64,000 nt of DNA, from assembly GCF_002105195.1 (NCBI RefSeq), contig NZ_MUHU01000001.1:62001-126000 (forward strand), in the 5' to 3' direction. How positions within the stretch are numbered: position 1 is the stretch's first letter; each line of letters begins with the position of its first letter. Source of the DNA: Derxia lacustris. GTDB lineage: Bacteria; Pseudomonadota; Gammaproteobacteria; Burkholderiales; Burkholderiaceae_E. This document shows, one piece after another, positions 18,681-27,324 of this stretch. Under the pieces are notes generated by a model, which saw only the letters and a program-made list of their open reading frames with translations, did not search any database and was not told the DNA's origin. A program made the translations under genes and the position numbers.

Positions 18681-21600
18681 CTAGACGATGACGAAGTCGC
18701 CGCTGTCGACCGCAGCCCCGCTGCCATAGCCGAGCGTGGCCAGCAGCACCGCCGCCGTGGCGCCCGTGCCGTCGGCGTCGTAGTACAGCTCGCCGGTGGT
18801 GGTGTTGTAGACGATGCGGTCGTCGGCATCGTGGGCCGCAGTCACGCCGGCGCCGCTCCAGAACCTGGCCGCCGCCAGCGTGCCGAGCGTGGCGCCGAGG
18901 CCGACCATCGCGTTGTGGTCGAGCCGGATGACATCGTCGACGCTGCTGAAGTCCCAGAGGTTGTCGGCATTGCCGAGCACCGGCGCGGTGTCGAACACGA
19001 ACACGTCGGCGCCCGCGCCGCCGTAAAGCGAGTCGAGCCCGCTGCCGCCGGCGAGCGTGTCGTCGCCGTCGCCGCCGTCGAGGTTGTCGGCATTGCCTTC
19101 GCCCAGCAATTGGTCGTTGCCGGCGTAGCCGTAAATCTGATCGTTGTCGCCGCCGCCGTAGAGCAGGTCGATGCCGGCGCCGCCGGTCAGCGTGTCGTTG
19201 CCGATGCCGCCGCGCAGCGTGTTCACGGCGGTGGCAGCGTCCTCGACCGCATCGCTGTAAAGATTGCTGTCGTTGTAGCGGGCCGACCAGAGCTGGTCGT
19301 CGCCCACGCCGCCGTCGAGCGTGTCGTTGCCACTGCCGCCGTAGAGCGTGTCGCGGCCGTCGCCGCCGAGCAGGCTGTCGTTGTCGGCGCCGCCATACAG
19401 CTCGTCGTCGCCGATGCCGCCGTCGAGCGTGTCGCGGCCCTGGTTGGCGTACAGGCGGTCGTTGCCGCCGAGGCCGGCGAGACTGTCGTCGCCCTTGGCG
19501 CCGATGAGCAGATCGGCGGCCTCGGTGGGCGCGAGGGTGGCGGCGCTGTCGGCACCGCTGCCGCCGCGCCGCGCCACGATGGCGCCGGCATTGAAGCTGG
19601 CGGTGCCGAGCGCCACGTTGCCGTCGAGCAGCAGCTTGAAGTCGTTGTCGTCGACGACGAAGTCGCGGTTGCTGTCCATGAACAGCACGGTGCGGTTGGC
19701 CGCGCTGTCGTAGAAGGTCCAGAAGTCGAGATAGCGGCTGTCGGTCGCGTCGGCGCCGGCCAGCGCCAGGCTCTGGCCGAGCGTGGCGGTAAAGCCGGCG
19801 GCGGCCACGCCGCGCCAGACCACCGGCATGCCGCTGGCCCGGCCGTCGAGCGTGTCGATCCGGATCAGATCGCCCTCGGCGGCATTGAAATCGGTGATGC
19901 GGTCGGGCGCGGCCACGCGGCTGTAGCCGGCGGTCAGATCGGATGAGCTGGAACCGTAGACATCCGATGAATTGGTGGTGAACGCAAAGCGGTCGGCCCC
20001 CAGGCCGCCGGTCAGCACCGAGCGATCGCCGCCGGTGCCACGGGCGGCATAGAGCACGTCGGCACCCTCGCCGCCCGAGAGCGTGTCGGTCGCGCCGCCG
20101 CCGCTGTAGCCGGCCCACAGCGTGTCGGCACCCGCGCCGCCGAGCATCGAGTCGCTGCCGGCGTCGCCATACAGGTAGTCGGCGCCGTCGCCGCCGTTGA
20201 GCGTGTCGTTGCCGTCACCGCCGTACAGCTGGTCGTCGTCGGCATCGCCGTTGAGCTGGTCGGTGCCGGCACCGCCGCTGAGATAGTCGGCACCGGCGCC
20301 GCCGTTGAGCAGGTTGTAAGTACCGGCGGCGTCAGCCGCGCTTTGCCCGGAGGTCGAATCGGTCGGGCCTTCGGCCGAGAGCTGGTCGGAATCGTCGCCG
20401 CCGTTGAGCGTGTCGGCGCCGCTGCCGCCCCAGAGGTTGTCGCGCCCCGCACCGCCGGCAAGCGCATCGTTGCCATTGCCGCCGTAGAGCCGGTCGTCGC
20501 CCAGGCCGCCGAGCAGGCTGTCGTTGCCGTCGTCGCCGTTCACCGTGTCAGCGCCGTCAAGCGCGTCGAGCGTGTCGTTGCCGGCCAGCGCGAAGGCCAG
20601 ATCGTCGCCGCTGCCGAGCGCCGGCGCGGTGTTGCCGTCGGCGCCCACGGTACCGACCTTGACGGTGAAGGTGCCGGCCGTGAAGGCGCCGGTGCCGAGC
20701 GCCGGCTGGCCGTTGAACAGCAGCTTGAAGTCGTCGGCATCGACCACCGCATTGCGGTTGAGATCGATGAACAGGAAGCTGCGGCCGCTGCCGGCGTCAT
20801 AGCCGGTCCAGAACTCCAGGAAGCGCGGATCGGCCTGCACCAGCGTCTGGCCGACGCTGGCCGTGAAACCGCTGGCGGCCGCTCCGCGCCACACCACCGG
20901 CAGGTTGTAGCCGCCCAGGCCGTCGCCGATGCCGGTGCGGATCAGGTCGCCCTCGGCGGCATTGAAATCGACGATGCGGTCCGGTGCCGCCACGGTGCTG
21001 AAGCCGGAGGTGATGTCGCCGCTCGGTGCGTCGCCGCCGTCATAGGTCGTGCTGGCGAACACGAAGCGGTCGGCGCCGGCACCGCCGGTCATCAGCGCCT
21101 GTTCGCCGCCGTAGTTGCGCCGGACCGCGTTCAACACGTCGTCGCCGTCGCCGCCGGTCAGGGTGTCGATCACGCCGCTGCCGGGCGTGCCGTAGCCGGC
21201 ATCGAGCGAATCGTTGCCCGCGCCGCCATCGAGCAGGTCGATGCCGCCGGCGCCGTACAGCCGGTCGTCGCCCGTGCCGCCGCTGAGCGTGTCGCGCCCA
21301 TCGCCGCCCGACAGGTAGTCGTTGCCGGCGTCGCCATTGAGCACGTCGTTGCCGGCGCCGCCGGAAAGCCCGTCGTCACCATTGCCGCCGAACAGCACGT
21401 TGACCGTGCCGGCCGCGTCGGCGCCGGAGGTATAGGGATCGGTCGAATCGAGCGCGCCTTCGGCCGAGAGCTGATCGGCGTCGTCGCCGCCGTAGAGCGT
21501 GTCGGCGCCGCTGCCGCCGATCAGGTTGTCGCGATCCGCGCCGCCGCTGAGCACGTCGTTGCCGGTGCCGCCATAGAGCAGGTCGTAGCCGTTGCCGCCC

Positions 21601-24600
21601 ACGAGGTAGTCGTTGCCGGCATCGCCGTTCACCGTGTCGTTGCCGTCGAGCGCGTTGAGCGTGTCGTTGCCGGCCAGCCCGAAGGCCAGGTCGGCGTCGT
21701 TGCCGAGCGCCACCGTGGTGTTGCTGTCGGCGTTCAGCGTGCCCACCTTCACGCTAAAGCTGCCGGCCGTGAAGATGCCGGCGTTGAGCGTCGGCTGGCC
21801 GTTGAACAGCAGCTTGAAGTCGTCGGCATCGACCAGCGAATTGCGGTTGAGGTCCATGAACACGAAGCTGCGCCCGCTGGCCGCGTCATAGCCGGTCCAG
21901 AACGCGAGGAAGCGCGGATCGATCGCGCTGCCCGCCGCGACCGTGAGCGTCTGGCCGAGCGTGGCGGTGAAGCCGGCGGCGGTCGACCCGCCCCAAACGA
22001 TCGGCAGGTTGTAGCCGCCCAGGCCGTCGGCGATGCCGGTGCGGATCAGGTCGCCCTCGGCGGCGTTGAAGTCGGTGATGCGGTCGGGCGCCGCCACCGT
22101 GCTGTAGCCGGAGGTGAGGTTGTCGTAGGGCGATCCGCCGCCGTCGTAGCCGACGCCGGTGAAGACGAAGCGGTCGGCGCCGCTGCCGCCGACCATCACC
22201 GCCTGCTCGCCGCCGTAGTTGCGGCGGACCGCCCACAGCACATCGTCGCCGCTGCCGCCGGTGAGGGTGTCGATCGTGCCGCTGCCCAGGCCGCCGTAGC
22301 CGGCCCGGAGCTGGTCGTTGCCCGCGCCGCCGTCGAGCAGGTCGATGCCGCCGGCGCCGGAAAGCGTGTCGTTGCCATCGCCGCCGTTGAGCGTGTCGCG
22401 GCCGTCGCCGCCATCGAGCGTGTCGTCGCCGCCGTCGCCGTTGAGTGCGTCGTTGCCGGCGCCGCCCTGGAGCCCGTCGTTGCCGGCGCCACCGAACAGC
22501 ACGTTGACCGTCCCGGCCGCGTCGGTGCCCGATCCGCCGGTCGAGTCGAGCGCACCCTCGGCCATGAGCTGGTCGGCATCGTCGCCGCCGAACAGCGTGT
22601 CGGCGCCACTGCCGCCGACCAGATAGTCGTTGCCGGCGCTGCCGCTGAGCACGTCGTTGCCGCTGCCGCCGTAGAGCCGGTCGTCGCCGGTACCGCCCAC
22701 AAGGTAGTCGTTGCCGGCGTCACCGTTGACGGTGTCGTCGCCGTCGAGCGCGTTGAGCGTGTCGTTGCCGCCGAGGCCGAACGCGAGATCGGCGCCGTTG
22801 CCGAGCGCCGGCCGGGTATCGGTATCGGCGCCCACCGTGCCGACCTTCACCGTGAAGGTGCCAGCGACGAAGCTGGCCTCGGTCAGGCCGACATTGCCGG
22901 TGAACAGGATCTTGAGGTCGTTGGAATCGACGGTGAAGTCGCGGTTGCGGTCCATGAACAGCACTGTCTGGTTGGCCGCAGCGTCGTACCAGGTCCACAG
23001 CTCCAGGAAGCGGGTGTCGGTCGGATCGCTGCCGGCCGCCGCGAGGCTTTGCCCCACCGTGCCGGTGAACCCGGCCAGCGCCGTGCCGCGCCACACCACC
23101 GGCACGCCGACATAGGTGCCGCCGTACAGGCCGGTGCGGATCAGGTCGCCCTCGGCATTGCGGAAATCGCTGACCAGATCGGGCGAGTACACCGGGCTGT
23201 AGCTGTTGCTGGCGATGTTGTCGTCGTACCAGCCGGCGGCGTCGTACTGGCCGGTGGTGAAGGCGAAGCGGTCGGCGCCCAGGCCGCCGGTGAGCGTGGC
23301 GCGGTCCGCGCCATAGACGCGCCGGCCGGCGTGCAGCACATCGTCGCCGTCGCCGCCGTCGAGGCTGTCGGCCACGCCGCTGCCGCTGCCGCCGCCCACG
23401 TCGAGGTCGTCGTTGCCGGCGCCGCCGAGCAGCGTGTCGGCACCGGCGTCGCCCCAGAGCCGGTCGTCGCCGCTGCCGCCGTCGAGCCGGTCGTTGCCGG
23501 CGTCGCCGCTCAGCTGGTCGTTGCCCGCGTCACCGTTCAGTTGATCGTCGCCGGCGCCGCCGTAGAGGTAGTCGTTGCCGTTGCCGCCGTAGAGCAGGTT
23601 GACCGTGCCCGGCTCGTCGCTGGCGCTGCTGTTGAGGTAGTTGCTGCCCTCGGCATCAAGCTGGTCATCGCCTTCGCCGCCGAGCAGCGTGTCGGCGCCG
23701 TCGCCGCCTTCGAGCCAGTCGTTGCCGGCGCCCCCCGCCAAGCTGTCGTTGCCGAGGCCGCCATGCAGCGAGTCCCGGCCGAGGTCGTCGATCAGCGTGT
23801 CGTTGCCGGCCAGCCCCCAGCCGAAGTTGTCGCCGGCGTTGCCGCCGTAATCGCTGTCGTTGCCGGTGGTGCCGCGCCAGCCCAGGAAGTTGTCGACGAA
23901 GTCGGCCCGGGTCAGCGTGGCGCCGGCCGCCTGGTTGTCGAGGTAGATGAGCAGGTCGGCCTCGCTGAACTGGCCGTCGTCGTTGCCGTCGACCCAGATG
24001 CGCAGACGGTGGTTGGCGACATCGTTGTTCCAGTACACGCCCACGAAGCCGTCGTTCTCGTCGCCGGTGGGCGCCCATTGCCCCGAGTTGCCGTCGATGT
24101 ACTCGAAGGCCAGCGGCAGCCGCTCGAACACCAGCGGCTTGCCGTTGATGGTGTTGATGCCGGGCAGATCGATGCGGTCGCCGGTGGTGAAGTCGGCGAT
24201 ATGATCGGCGGTGCTCGGCGACGAGTCGGTGCGCGCCAGCCCCAGGCCATAGGCAAAGTCGTAGACGAAGCGGTCGTTGCCGCTGCCGCCGGTGAGCGTG
24301 TCGGCATCGAGCCCGCCCACCAGCGTGTCGTCGCCGGCGCCGCCGGCCAGCGCATCGGCGCCGATGCCGCCGCGCAGGCTGTCGCCCAGGTTGCCGCCGG
24401 TGAGGCGGTCGGCGCCGGCGCCGCCGAGCGCATCGATGTAGGCGGCGATGCCGCTCGCGTCGAGCACCAGCGCATCGCTCTGGCCCTGGCCGCTGGCATC
24501 GAAAGTCACCGCGCCCTGCACCGACGAAAAAATGCCGGCATTGAGCCGCAGCTGCACCGTGCCGGGCCCGAACACGAAATGCTCGATGCCGGTGATGCTG

Positions 24601-25046
24601 CCGGCCGTAACCACGGCGGCGTAATTGCCGGACAGCCGCAATTCGTCGTAATTGCCCGCGCCGCCGGCAATCGTGTCGAATTGGGTGAGCGAATTGCCGG
24701 CCACGATCACGTCATTGCCGTCATTGCCCGAAACGCTGTCGTTGCCGCCTTGCGAAATATCGAACAAATCGCCGGCAGTGCCACCGGCAAATGCATTGGC
24801 GGCTGCCGTGCCCTGGCGATAGATCGAGCCGTCGGCAAAGCTGAACTGGCTGCCGCCCAGGCTGGCCGGCGCGATGCCCACCAGTCGCAGCGTCTGGCTG
24901 CCCTGGGTCACCAGGGTGTCGGCACCGCTGGCCAGCAAACCCAGTTGAGTGGCGGGATAGCCGTAATCGAATAGCAGGCTGTCGCTGGCGATATTGAATC
25001 CCGACAGCGAAGTGCCCGCCAGCGCGGCAAAGTTGTAAGTACCCAT
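18681..25046 (-). CDS. Giant RTX (hemolysin-type) calcium-binding repeat protein
   Basis: 2121-residue secreted protein. The N-terminal ~120 residues (MGTYNFAALAGTSLSGFN onward) are a non-repeat domain with no Sec signal. Most of the rest is dozens of RTX nonapeptides (GGxGxDxLx). RTX blocks alternate with a conserved segment: DRITDFNAAEGDLIRTG, a [R/S]F[L/V]EFWTxYD stretch, an EF-hand-like loop (DLNRNSLVDADDFKLLFNG), then FTVKVGT. Four such modules repeat at 363-366 codons; a more distant fifth loop (DGNDDGQFSEADLLIYLD) comes first. The C-terminal ~110 residues (DVFVFDTAPVLGNADNLWDF to GDFVIV) resemble a type I secretion tail. Start 25046 has GAGGA upstream; an earlier in-frame ATG at 25165 lacks one. 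No type I secretion genes are in the window. Confidence 0.93.
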   Translation of the reverse strand: MGTYNFAALAGTSLSGFNIASDSLLFDYGYPATQLGLLASGADTLVTQGSQTLRLVGIAPASLGGSQFSFADGSIYRQGTAAANAFAGGTAGDLFDISQGGNDSVSGNDGNDVIVAGNSLTQFDTIAGGAGNYDELRLSGNYAAVVTAGSITGIEHFVFGPGTVQLRLNAGIFSSVQGAVTFDASGQGQSDALVLDASGIAAYIDALGGAGADRLTGGNLGDSLRGGIGADALAGGAGDDTLVGGLDADTLTGGSGNDRFVYDFAYGLGLARTDSSPSTADHIADFTTGDRIDLPGINTINGKPLVFERLPLAFEYIDGNSGQWAPTGDENDGFVGVYWNNDVANHRLRIWVDGNDDGQFSEADLLIYLDNQAAGATLTRADFVDNFLGWRGTTGNDSDYGGNAGDNFGWGLAGNDTLIDDLGRDSLHGGLGNDSLAGGAGNDWLEGGDGADTLLGGEGDDQLDAEGSNYLNSSASDEPGTVNLLYGGNGNDYLYGGAGDDQLNGDAGNDQLSGDAGNDRLDGGSGDDRLWGDAGADTLLGGAGNDDLDVGGGSGSGVADSLDGGDGDDVLHAGRRVYGADRATLTGGLGADRFAFTTGQYDAAGWYDDNIASNSYSPVYSPDLVSDFRNAEGDLIRTGLYGGTYVGVPVVWRGTALAGFTGTVGQSLAAAGSDPTDTRFLELWTWYDAAANQTVLFMDRNRDFTVDSNDLKILFTGNVGLTEASFVAGTFTVKVGTVGADTDTRPALGNGADLAFGLGGNDTLNALDGDDTVNGDAGNDYLVGGTGDDRLYGGSGNDVLSGSAGNDYLVGGSGADTLFGGDDADQLMAEGALDSTGGSGTDAAGTVNVLFGGAGNDGLQGGAGNDALNGDGGDDTLDGGDGRDTLNGGDGNDTLSGAGGIDLLDGGAGNDQLRAGYGGLGSGTIDTLTGGSGDDVLWAVRRNYGGEQAVMVGGSGADRFVFTGVGYDGGGSPYDNLTSGYSTVAAPDRITDFNAAEGDLIRTGIADGLGGYNLPIVWGGSTAAGFTATLGQTLTVAAGSAIDPRFLAFWTGYDAASGRSFVFMDLNRNSLVDADDFKLLFNGQPTLNAGIFTAGSFSVKVGTLNADSNTTVALGNDADLAFGLAGNDTLNALDGNDTVNGDAGNDYLVGGNGYDLLYGGTGNDVLSGGADRDNLIGGSGADTLYGGDDADQLSAEGALDSTDPYTSGADAAGTVNVLFGGNGDDGLSGGAGNDVLNGDAGNDYLSGGDGRDTLSGGTGDDRLYGAGGIDLLDGGAGNDSLDAGYGTPGSGVIDTLTGGDGDDVLNAVRRNYGGEQALMTGGAGADRFVFASTTYDGGDAPSGDITSGFSTVAAPDRIVDFNAAEGDLIRTGIGDGLGGYNLPVVWRGAAASGFTASVGQTLVQADPRFLEFWTGYDAGSGRSFLFIDLNRNAVVDADDFKLLFNGQPALGTGAFTAGTFTVKVGTVGADGNTAPALGSGDDLAFALAGNDTLDALDGADTVNGDDGNDSLLGGLGDDRLYGGNGNDALAGGAGRDNLWGGSGADTLNGGDDSDQLSAEGPTDSTSGQSAADAAGTYNLLNGGAGADYLSGGAGTDQLNGDADDDQLYGGDGNDTLNGGDGADYLYGDAGSDSMLGGAGADTLWAGYSGGGATDTLSGGEGADVLYAARGTGGDRSVLTGGLGADRFAFTTNSSDVYGSSSSDLTAGYSRVAAPDRITDFNAAEGDLIRIDTLDGRASGMPVVWRGVAAAGFTATLGQSLALAGADATDSRYLDFWTFYDSAANRTVLFMDSNRDFVVDDNDFKLLLDGNVALGTASFNAGAIVARRGGSGADSAATLAPTEAADLLIGAKGDDSLAGLGGNDRLYANQGRDTLDGGIGDDELYGGADNDSLLGGDGRDTLYGGSGNDTLDGGVGDDQLWSARYNDSNLYSDAVEDAATAVNTLRGGIGNDTLTGGAGIDLLYGGGDNDQIYGYAGNDQLLGEGNADNLDGGDGDDTLAGGSGLDSLYGGAGADVFVFDTAPVLGNADNLWDFSSVDDVIRLDHNAMVGLGATLGTLAAARFWSGAGVTAAHDADDRIVYNTTTGELYYDADGTGATAAVLLATLGYGSGAAVDSGDFVIV
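19200..23560 (-). repeat. Four ~1.09-kb tandem modules inside the RTX gene
   Basis: The EF-hand-like loop codons recur with nearly fixed spacing: matching bases start at 19632, 20721, 21810 and 22908, i.e. 1089, 1089 and 1098 bp. The two central copies are the most alike at DNA level. Outer limits are approximate because RTX repeats blur the module edges. This looks like gene growth by tandem duplication. Confidence 0.8.
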
Positions 25047-25505
25047 TCGCTCAATTCCTCGCGCATATTCGATGGAGCGGGAATCGATCGAATTCCCTGT
25101 TTCCGGTTGATTGCCGGTACAGGTAACACTCACAGGTGATGGCAACAACGTGATGAATTCGTCCATGCGGCAGGCAGACGAAGCCCGGCCCAGCCGGCCG
25201 ATCAGGGCCTGACCGCACTGCCACCGCGAGGCCCCCGGACCGAGAGCCCTGTCAAGCCGCCAGCCAGCGCTTTTCCAGCCCCTGGGAATGCCCGTAGCCC
25301 GCGCTGCAAAAGCGAGCGGCCACCCAGGGAAAATTTGCTGACACCTAGTAATGCCTAGGAAAAAACCTGTGTTGCAACCGTAAGATTCGCTTGCACTTGC
25401 AGATCGACCAGCCACAGTTCCTTGACTTTGGCCAGGTCGGCCCGGCGGCGCTGGCTAGCCTTCAGGCAATCGGCCAGTGCCGTCTTACTCACAGGAAGCC
25501 CTGCC
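25047..25505. other. Divergent intergenic region upstream of RTX and lipoprotein genes
   Basis: 459 bp, less GC-rich than the flanks, especially 25320-25400. It contains the inverted repeat at 25096-25123, two ACAGGT[A/G]A direct copies (25118-25138) and a CTAG-N6-CTAG element near 25348-25361. No ORF with a ribosome site was found. A TAAGAT hexamer just before 25390 could be a -10 for the lipoprotein, without a good -35. Confidence 0.4.
25096..25123. promoter_or_regulatory. Inverted repeat, candidate operator of the RTX gene
   Basis: Arms CCTGTTTCCGG and CCGGTACAGG pair with one bulged base around a 7-bp centre, 50-77 bp before the RTX start. ACAGGT recurs directly afterwards, at ~25132. 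The sequence is too long for a lux box. Regulator unknown. Confidence 0.35.
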
Positions 25506-27269
25506 ATGTCCGCCCTCCACGCGCACCCGTCCGATCACCCCGCCGCCCGTCTGCTGGTCCTGCCGCTCGTTCTCGCGCTGGCCGCCTGCGGCGGCGGCAA
25601 TGGCGCCGACGGCGCCGCCACCGACGCGCGCGCCAGCATCGCCGCCGCCAGCTCCGCCAGCGCCACCCTGGCCCGCCTCACCCTGGCCGGCGTGCCGGTC
25701 GAAAAGGCCCAGCGCTGGACCAAGGTCGGCACGGCCGAGAAGGCGCTCGCGCGCGCCACCTTCTCCGACCTGCCGCGCGACGAAGTGGGCGCCGCCGCCA
25801 TGCTGGCCAGCAGCGCCGATCTGACAGACAGCGCGGTCACCGTCACTGCAACCACCGGGCGCGCCGGCATCGCCGCCGCGCCGGTACGCAGCTGGCGCCC
25901 GCCGACCGATACCGGCAGCGGCATCGACTATCCGATCGAGCGCTACCGTTCCTGGGTCGTGCGCGCGCACACGGTGGTGACCGACCCCGCCGGCAACACC
26001 ATCAGCGCCTGGCTGGTCGACAGCGGCTTTGGCAATGCGACCTACAAGGCGCTGCATCGCGCCGCCGGCAGCTCGGTGTGGGTCAATGCCGACCTGCCGA
26101 TGGGCCCCGAGGATCCGGACGGCTTCGAGGCGCTGTCCGATCTGCAAATCGTGCATGTGGCCGGCGGCGACGCGGTCGCGCTCTGGGCCTGGCGCAACGG
26201 CTCGCGCGGCGAACTGCGCAGCGCCTGGTACAACGCGGCGAGCGGCAGCTGGAGCGGCCCCTATCGCGTGCCCGGCGACCGCTTCGACGGCGTGAGCCTG
26301 GACAGCCCGCCGCGCCTCGTCTCCGACGGCCAGGGCGGCGCGCTGCTGGTCGGCATCGGCGGCCCGGCCAGCGACGACACCGGCTGGCAGCAGCTCGGCC
26401 TGTGGGTGGCGCATTTCGACACCGCCGCCAAGGCCTGGAAGACGCCGGTCAACCTGCGCCTGCTGACGCCCGCCTACAGCTGGGAAGGCACGCCGAGCGT
26501 GGTGACCAACAGCGACGGCAAGCTGCTGGTGGCCTACACCACGCGCTGTCTGGCGGATGGCCGCACCGCGACCTGGATCCAGCTCTACAACCCGCTCACC
26601 GGCGCCTCGCGCTGGCCCAATCTGCTGTCGGTCGACCAGCTGCGCGCCAGCGCGCCGCAGGTGCTGCCGCTGAGCTATGGCCGCGCGGTCGTGGCCTGGA
26701 GCGGCAGCGAGACCGAGACCGGCGCCTGGTGGCGCATGGTCGGCCCCGACAGCTGGCCGGTGACCGCCGCCGCCCGCGTGCCGGGCGCGCCGGCCAGCGT
26801 CATCGGCACCTCGGCGCGGCAGAACGACGCCTTCCTGTTCTACGGCGACGGCGCGCGGCCGCTGGCGCAATGGAAGGTGCAGCGCTTCGATGCGCGCAAC
26901 CTGCGCTGGGATGCGGCAGTCGCCGCCTTCACCCAGACGCCGGACGACAGCAGCCCGCCGCAGTTCGCCGCCGACGGCGCCGGCAATCTGACCCTGGCCT
27001 GGGACGGCGGCGACGCGAGCGGCAATGCGCGCGAGCTGCGCACCCGGCGCTGGACCGCCGCCAGCGCCAGCTGGAGCGCGCCCAGCCTGCCCGGCGTGCA
27101 TGCGATCGAGACCGGCAGCGCCGGCTACAGCGCCAGCTATCCGCGGCTGGCCGCCCAGGCCGACGGCCGCACCACGCTGCTCTGGACCAACACCACCGCC
27201 TACTACGGCAACACCGCGCCCTTCGTCTCCAGCTATGTCGTGCATCTGTGGAGCGCCGACTGGCAGTGA
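25506..27269 (+). CDS. Secreted lipoprotein, probable beta-propeller
   Basis: 587 residues. The signal peptide ends in lipobox LALAAC (Cys28), followed by a Gly/Ala-rich spacer to ~130. The remainder has repeated Trp-rich strands spaced 45-60 residues: LWAWRNGSRGELRSAWYNAASGSW, GLWVAHFDTAAKAWKTP, YTTRCL..ATWIQLYN, RWDAAV, LRTRRWTAASASWSAP. These are typical of sialidase/Kelch-like propellers with a 'data[G/N]...L.V.W' pattern (DGQGGALLVGIG, AADGAGNLTLAWDGG). No catalytic motif was recognised; a binding role at the outer membrane is likely. The start is set by AGGAAG eight bases upstream and by the lipobox. It is divergent from the RTX gene and 55 bp before the AttH-like gene. Confidence 0.8.
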   Translation: MSALHAHPSDHPAARLLVLPLVLALAACGGGNGADGAATDARASIAAASSASATLARLTLAGVPVEKAQRWTKVGTAEKALARATFSDLPRDEVGAAAMLASSADLTDSAVTVTATTGRAGIAAAPVRSWRPPTDTGSGIDYPIERYRSWVVRAHTVVTDPAGNTISAWLVDSGFGNATYKALHRAAGSSVWVNADLPMGPEDPDGFEALSDLQIVHVAGGDAVALWAWRNGSRGELRSAWYNAASGSWSGPYRVPGDRFDGVSLDSPPRLVSDGQGGALLVGIGGPASDDTGWQQLGLWVAHFDTAAKAWKTPVNLRLLTPAYSWEGTPSVVTNSDGKLLVAYTTRCLADGRTATWIQLYNPLTGASRWPNLLSVDQLRASAPQVLPLSYGRAVVAWSGSETETGAWWRMVGPDSWPVTAAARVPGAPASVIGTSARQNDAFLFYGDGARPLAQWKVQRFDARNLRWDAAVAAFTQTPDDSSPPQFAADGAGNLTLAWDGGDASGNARELRTRRWTAASASWSAPSLPGVHAIETGSAGYSASYPRLAAQADGRTTLLWTNTTAYYGNTAPFVSSYVVHLWSADWQ

Positions 27270-27324
27270 CGGCTGCGGCATGCTCCGGCACCGGGCCGAC
27301 GGGCGGCGCGGTGAAGGAGCGGGT

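Noticed and set aside
20343..24974. A 1543-codon open frame on the plus strand opposite the RTX gene
   Set aside because: It is antisense to GGxGxDxLx repeats; its Val/Ala/Gly-rich sequence is the complement of the repeats, with no signal, motif or ribosome site.
25096..25123. lux box upstream of the RTX gene
   Set aside because: Arms look like CCTGT/ACAGG but the element is 28 bp with a bulge, not the 20-bp lux box, and no luxR/luxI gene is present.
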